A stretch of 64,000 bases of DNA from contig NZ_JBPUSJ010000006.1 in assembly GCF_051851475.1 (NCBI RefSeq), positions 248,001 through 312,000 on the forward strand, written 5' to 3'. The translations under genes and the position numbers were made by a program. Source of the stretch: Carboxylicivirga taeanensis. GTDB taxonomy: Bacteria > Bacteroidota > Bacteroidia > Bacteroidales > Marinilabiliaceae. A model generated the notes under the pieces. It worked only from the letters and a program-made list of their open reading frames with translations. It searched no databases and was not told where the DNA came from. Positions 63,442 through 64,000 of this stretch are shown here, in pieces; within the stretch, counting starts at the first letter, position 1, and the number at the start of each line of letters is the position of its first letter.

Positions 63442-64000
63442 ATGAAACGATTATTGCTGTTAGTAGGTGTGCTTATATGTGCTCTGAATAGTGTTACCGG
63501 ACAGATTGATAAGAACGATCCGTTTAAAAAAATGGATGAGCAATACAATGCTCGTCTTCAACAAATGAACCAGGATTATGAAGCGACGCTTAAACGGATG
63601 CAGGAAGAGTATGATGCACATCTTAAACAGATGAACATGGCGTTTAAGCGCTACCTGAAGAAGGGATTTACAGAGGTAGACCCTACACCTGCAGAAGTAA
63701 AGCCGATTGAGGTGCCCAAGCCCATTGAGCAGCCCGAATTCAAACCCGATATCACGCCGGTGAAACCCAGTGATAAACTGGAACCGGTGGCACCGCCTGC
63801 CCCGGTAAAACCAGAGGTGGTCATTGCCGAAGCCGCCGCTCATTCGATTACACCTATTTTTCGCATTCCCGAAGAAGCGGAAGCTTATGCATCAGCTATT
63901 AGTGTTGATTTTTTTGGCAGTAAGGCCCCATTAGCGATTGATAAGCGCATGCGCAACTTATCCATATCAGCAGTTAAGCCAACCGCTTTTGCTGCTTACT
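63442..64000 (+). CDS. Exported coiled-coil, proline-rich protein, 3' end beyond the window
   Basis: 186 codons are visible without a stop. A signal peptide (MKRLLLLVGVLICALNSVTG, cleaved before QIDKND) leads into a heptad-like helical segment with repeated pattern YNARLQQMNQDYEATLKRM and EEYDAHLKQMN. A Pro/Val/Glu-rich linker (about 80-135) follows, then the start of a folded domain (ISVDFFGSKAPLAIDKRM). Not recognised. The layout suggests a periplasmic or surface protein. It is divergent from the efflux operon. Confidence 0.7.
   Translation, partial: MKRLLLLVGVLICALNSVTGQIDKNDPFKKMDEQYNARLQQMNQDYEATLKRMQEEYDAHLKQMNMAFKRYLKKGFTEVDPTPAEVKPIEVPKPIEQPEFKPDITPVKPSDKLEPVAPPAPVKPEVVIAEAAAHSITPIFRIPEEAEAYASAISVDFFGSKAPLAIDKRMRNLSISAVKPTAFAAY

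Noticed and set aside
1..64000. CRISPR arrays, tRNA or rRNA genes, prophage or integrative element
   Set aside because: Scanning the intergenic regions showed no spaced direct repeats of CRISPR size, no cloverleaf with a CCA end, and no integrase, phage structural or conjugation genes. The only mobile-element trace is the decayed fragment at 24753-25122.

Overview
The window is a chromosomal segment of a Bacteroidota bacterium, most likely a free-living, probably marine or saline member of the Bacteroidales/Marinilabiliales group. This rests on the SusC/SusD/SusE trio, a type IX secretion (T9SS) sorting domain on the amylase, fused alpha/beta E1 dehydrogenase, promoters of the TTG-N19-TAnnTTTG type, weak or absent Shine-Dalgarno sites, and Bacteroidota-type gene neighbours (amn-holA, PASTA-rluD-ddl, an HsdR_N-domain protein next to holA). 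Two Na+/H+ antiporters (NhaC and NhaD types) fit a sodium-rich habitat. No tRNA, rRNA or CRISPR array was seen. The genus is inference.

Layout. 1-9.1 kb: E1 ketoacid dehydrogenase, NhaC antiporter, YqgE, then a leftward operon amn-holA-rhomboid-gmhB-aminotransferase IV. 9.2-17.4 kb: HsdR_N-domain protein, GNAT, two TPR/beta-propeller exported paralogues, a GT2 glycosyltransferase, a HAD hydrolase, a small membrane protein, recR and a DUF4294-like protein. 17.5-19.6 kb: an nhaD locus with its own promoter, a 112-codon exported leader ORF, nhaD, a 42-residue single-helix protein and a terminator.

19.6-35.4 kb is the accessory heart of the window, a starch/maltodextrin utilisation locus in two arms. 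The leftward arm encodes a sugar MFS transporter, beta-phosphoglucomutase and a GH65 maltose-type phosphorylase, which together split maltose by phosphorolysis in the cytoplasm. The rightward arm encodes SusC, SusD, a SusE-like lipoprotein and a secreted GH13 amylase with a T9SS tail. A LacI-type regulator lies between. GCAAACGTTTGC palindromes sit upstream of both arms, and the one by susC is preceded by two in-phase half sites. An ISAon1-like transposase remnant and an 11-bp repeat cluster occupy the space between lacI and the MFS gene.

35.4-53.9 kb is mainly housekeeping: an orphan sugar transferase, pcm, an MBL hydrolase, gcvP, ddl-rluD-PASTA-rpmH, rsmG, an ECF sigma factor, GT2, tgt, an LptF/G-type permease, acyl-CoA carboxylase beta subunit with a biotin carrier, ispE and dnaB. 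The tgt product lacks the usual zinc-ligand cysteines. 53.9-64 kb: a CysJ-like diflavin reductase, then a five-gene leftward cluster coding for an RND efflux adaptor, pump and TolC-type channel with a LytS-type kinase and LytTR regulator. At the right edge an exported proline-rich protein runs out of the window.

I did not find a clearly new multi-gene system. The least explained items are the operator architecture of the starch locus, the 11-bp repeat cluster, the nhaD leader ORF with its small membrane partner, and the TPR/propeller pair.
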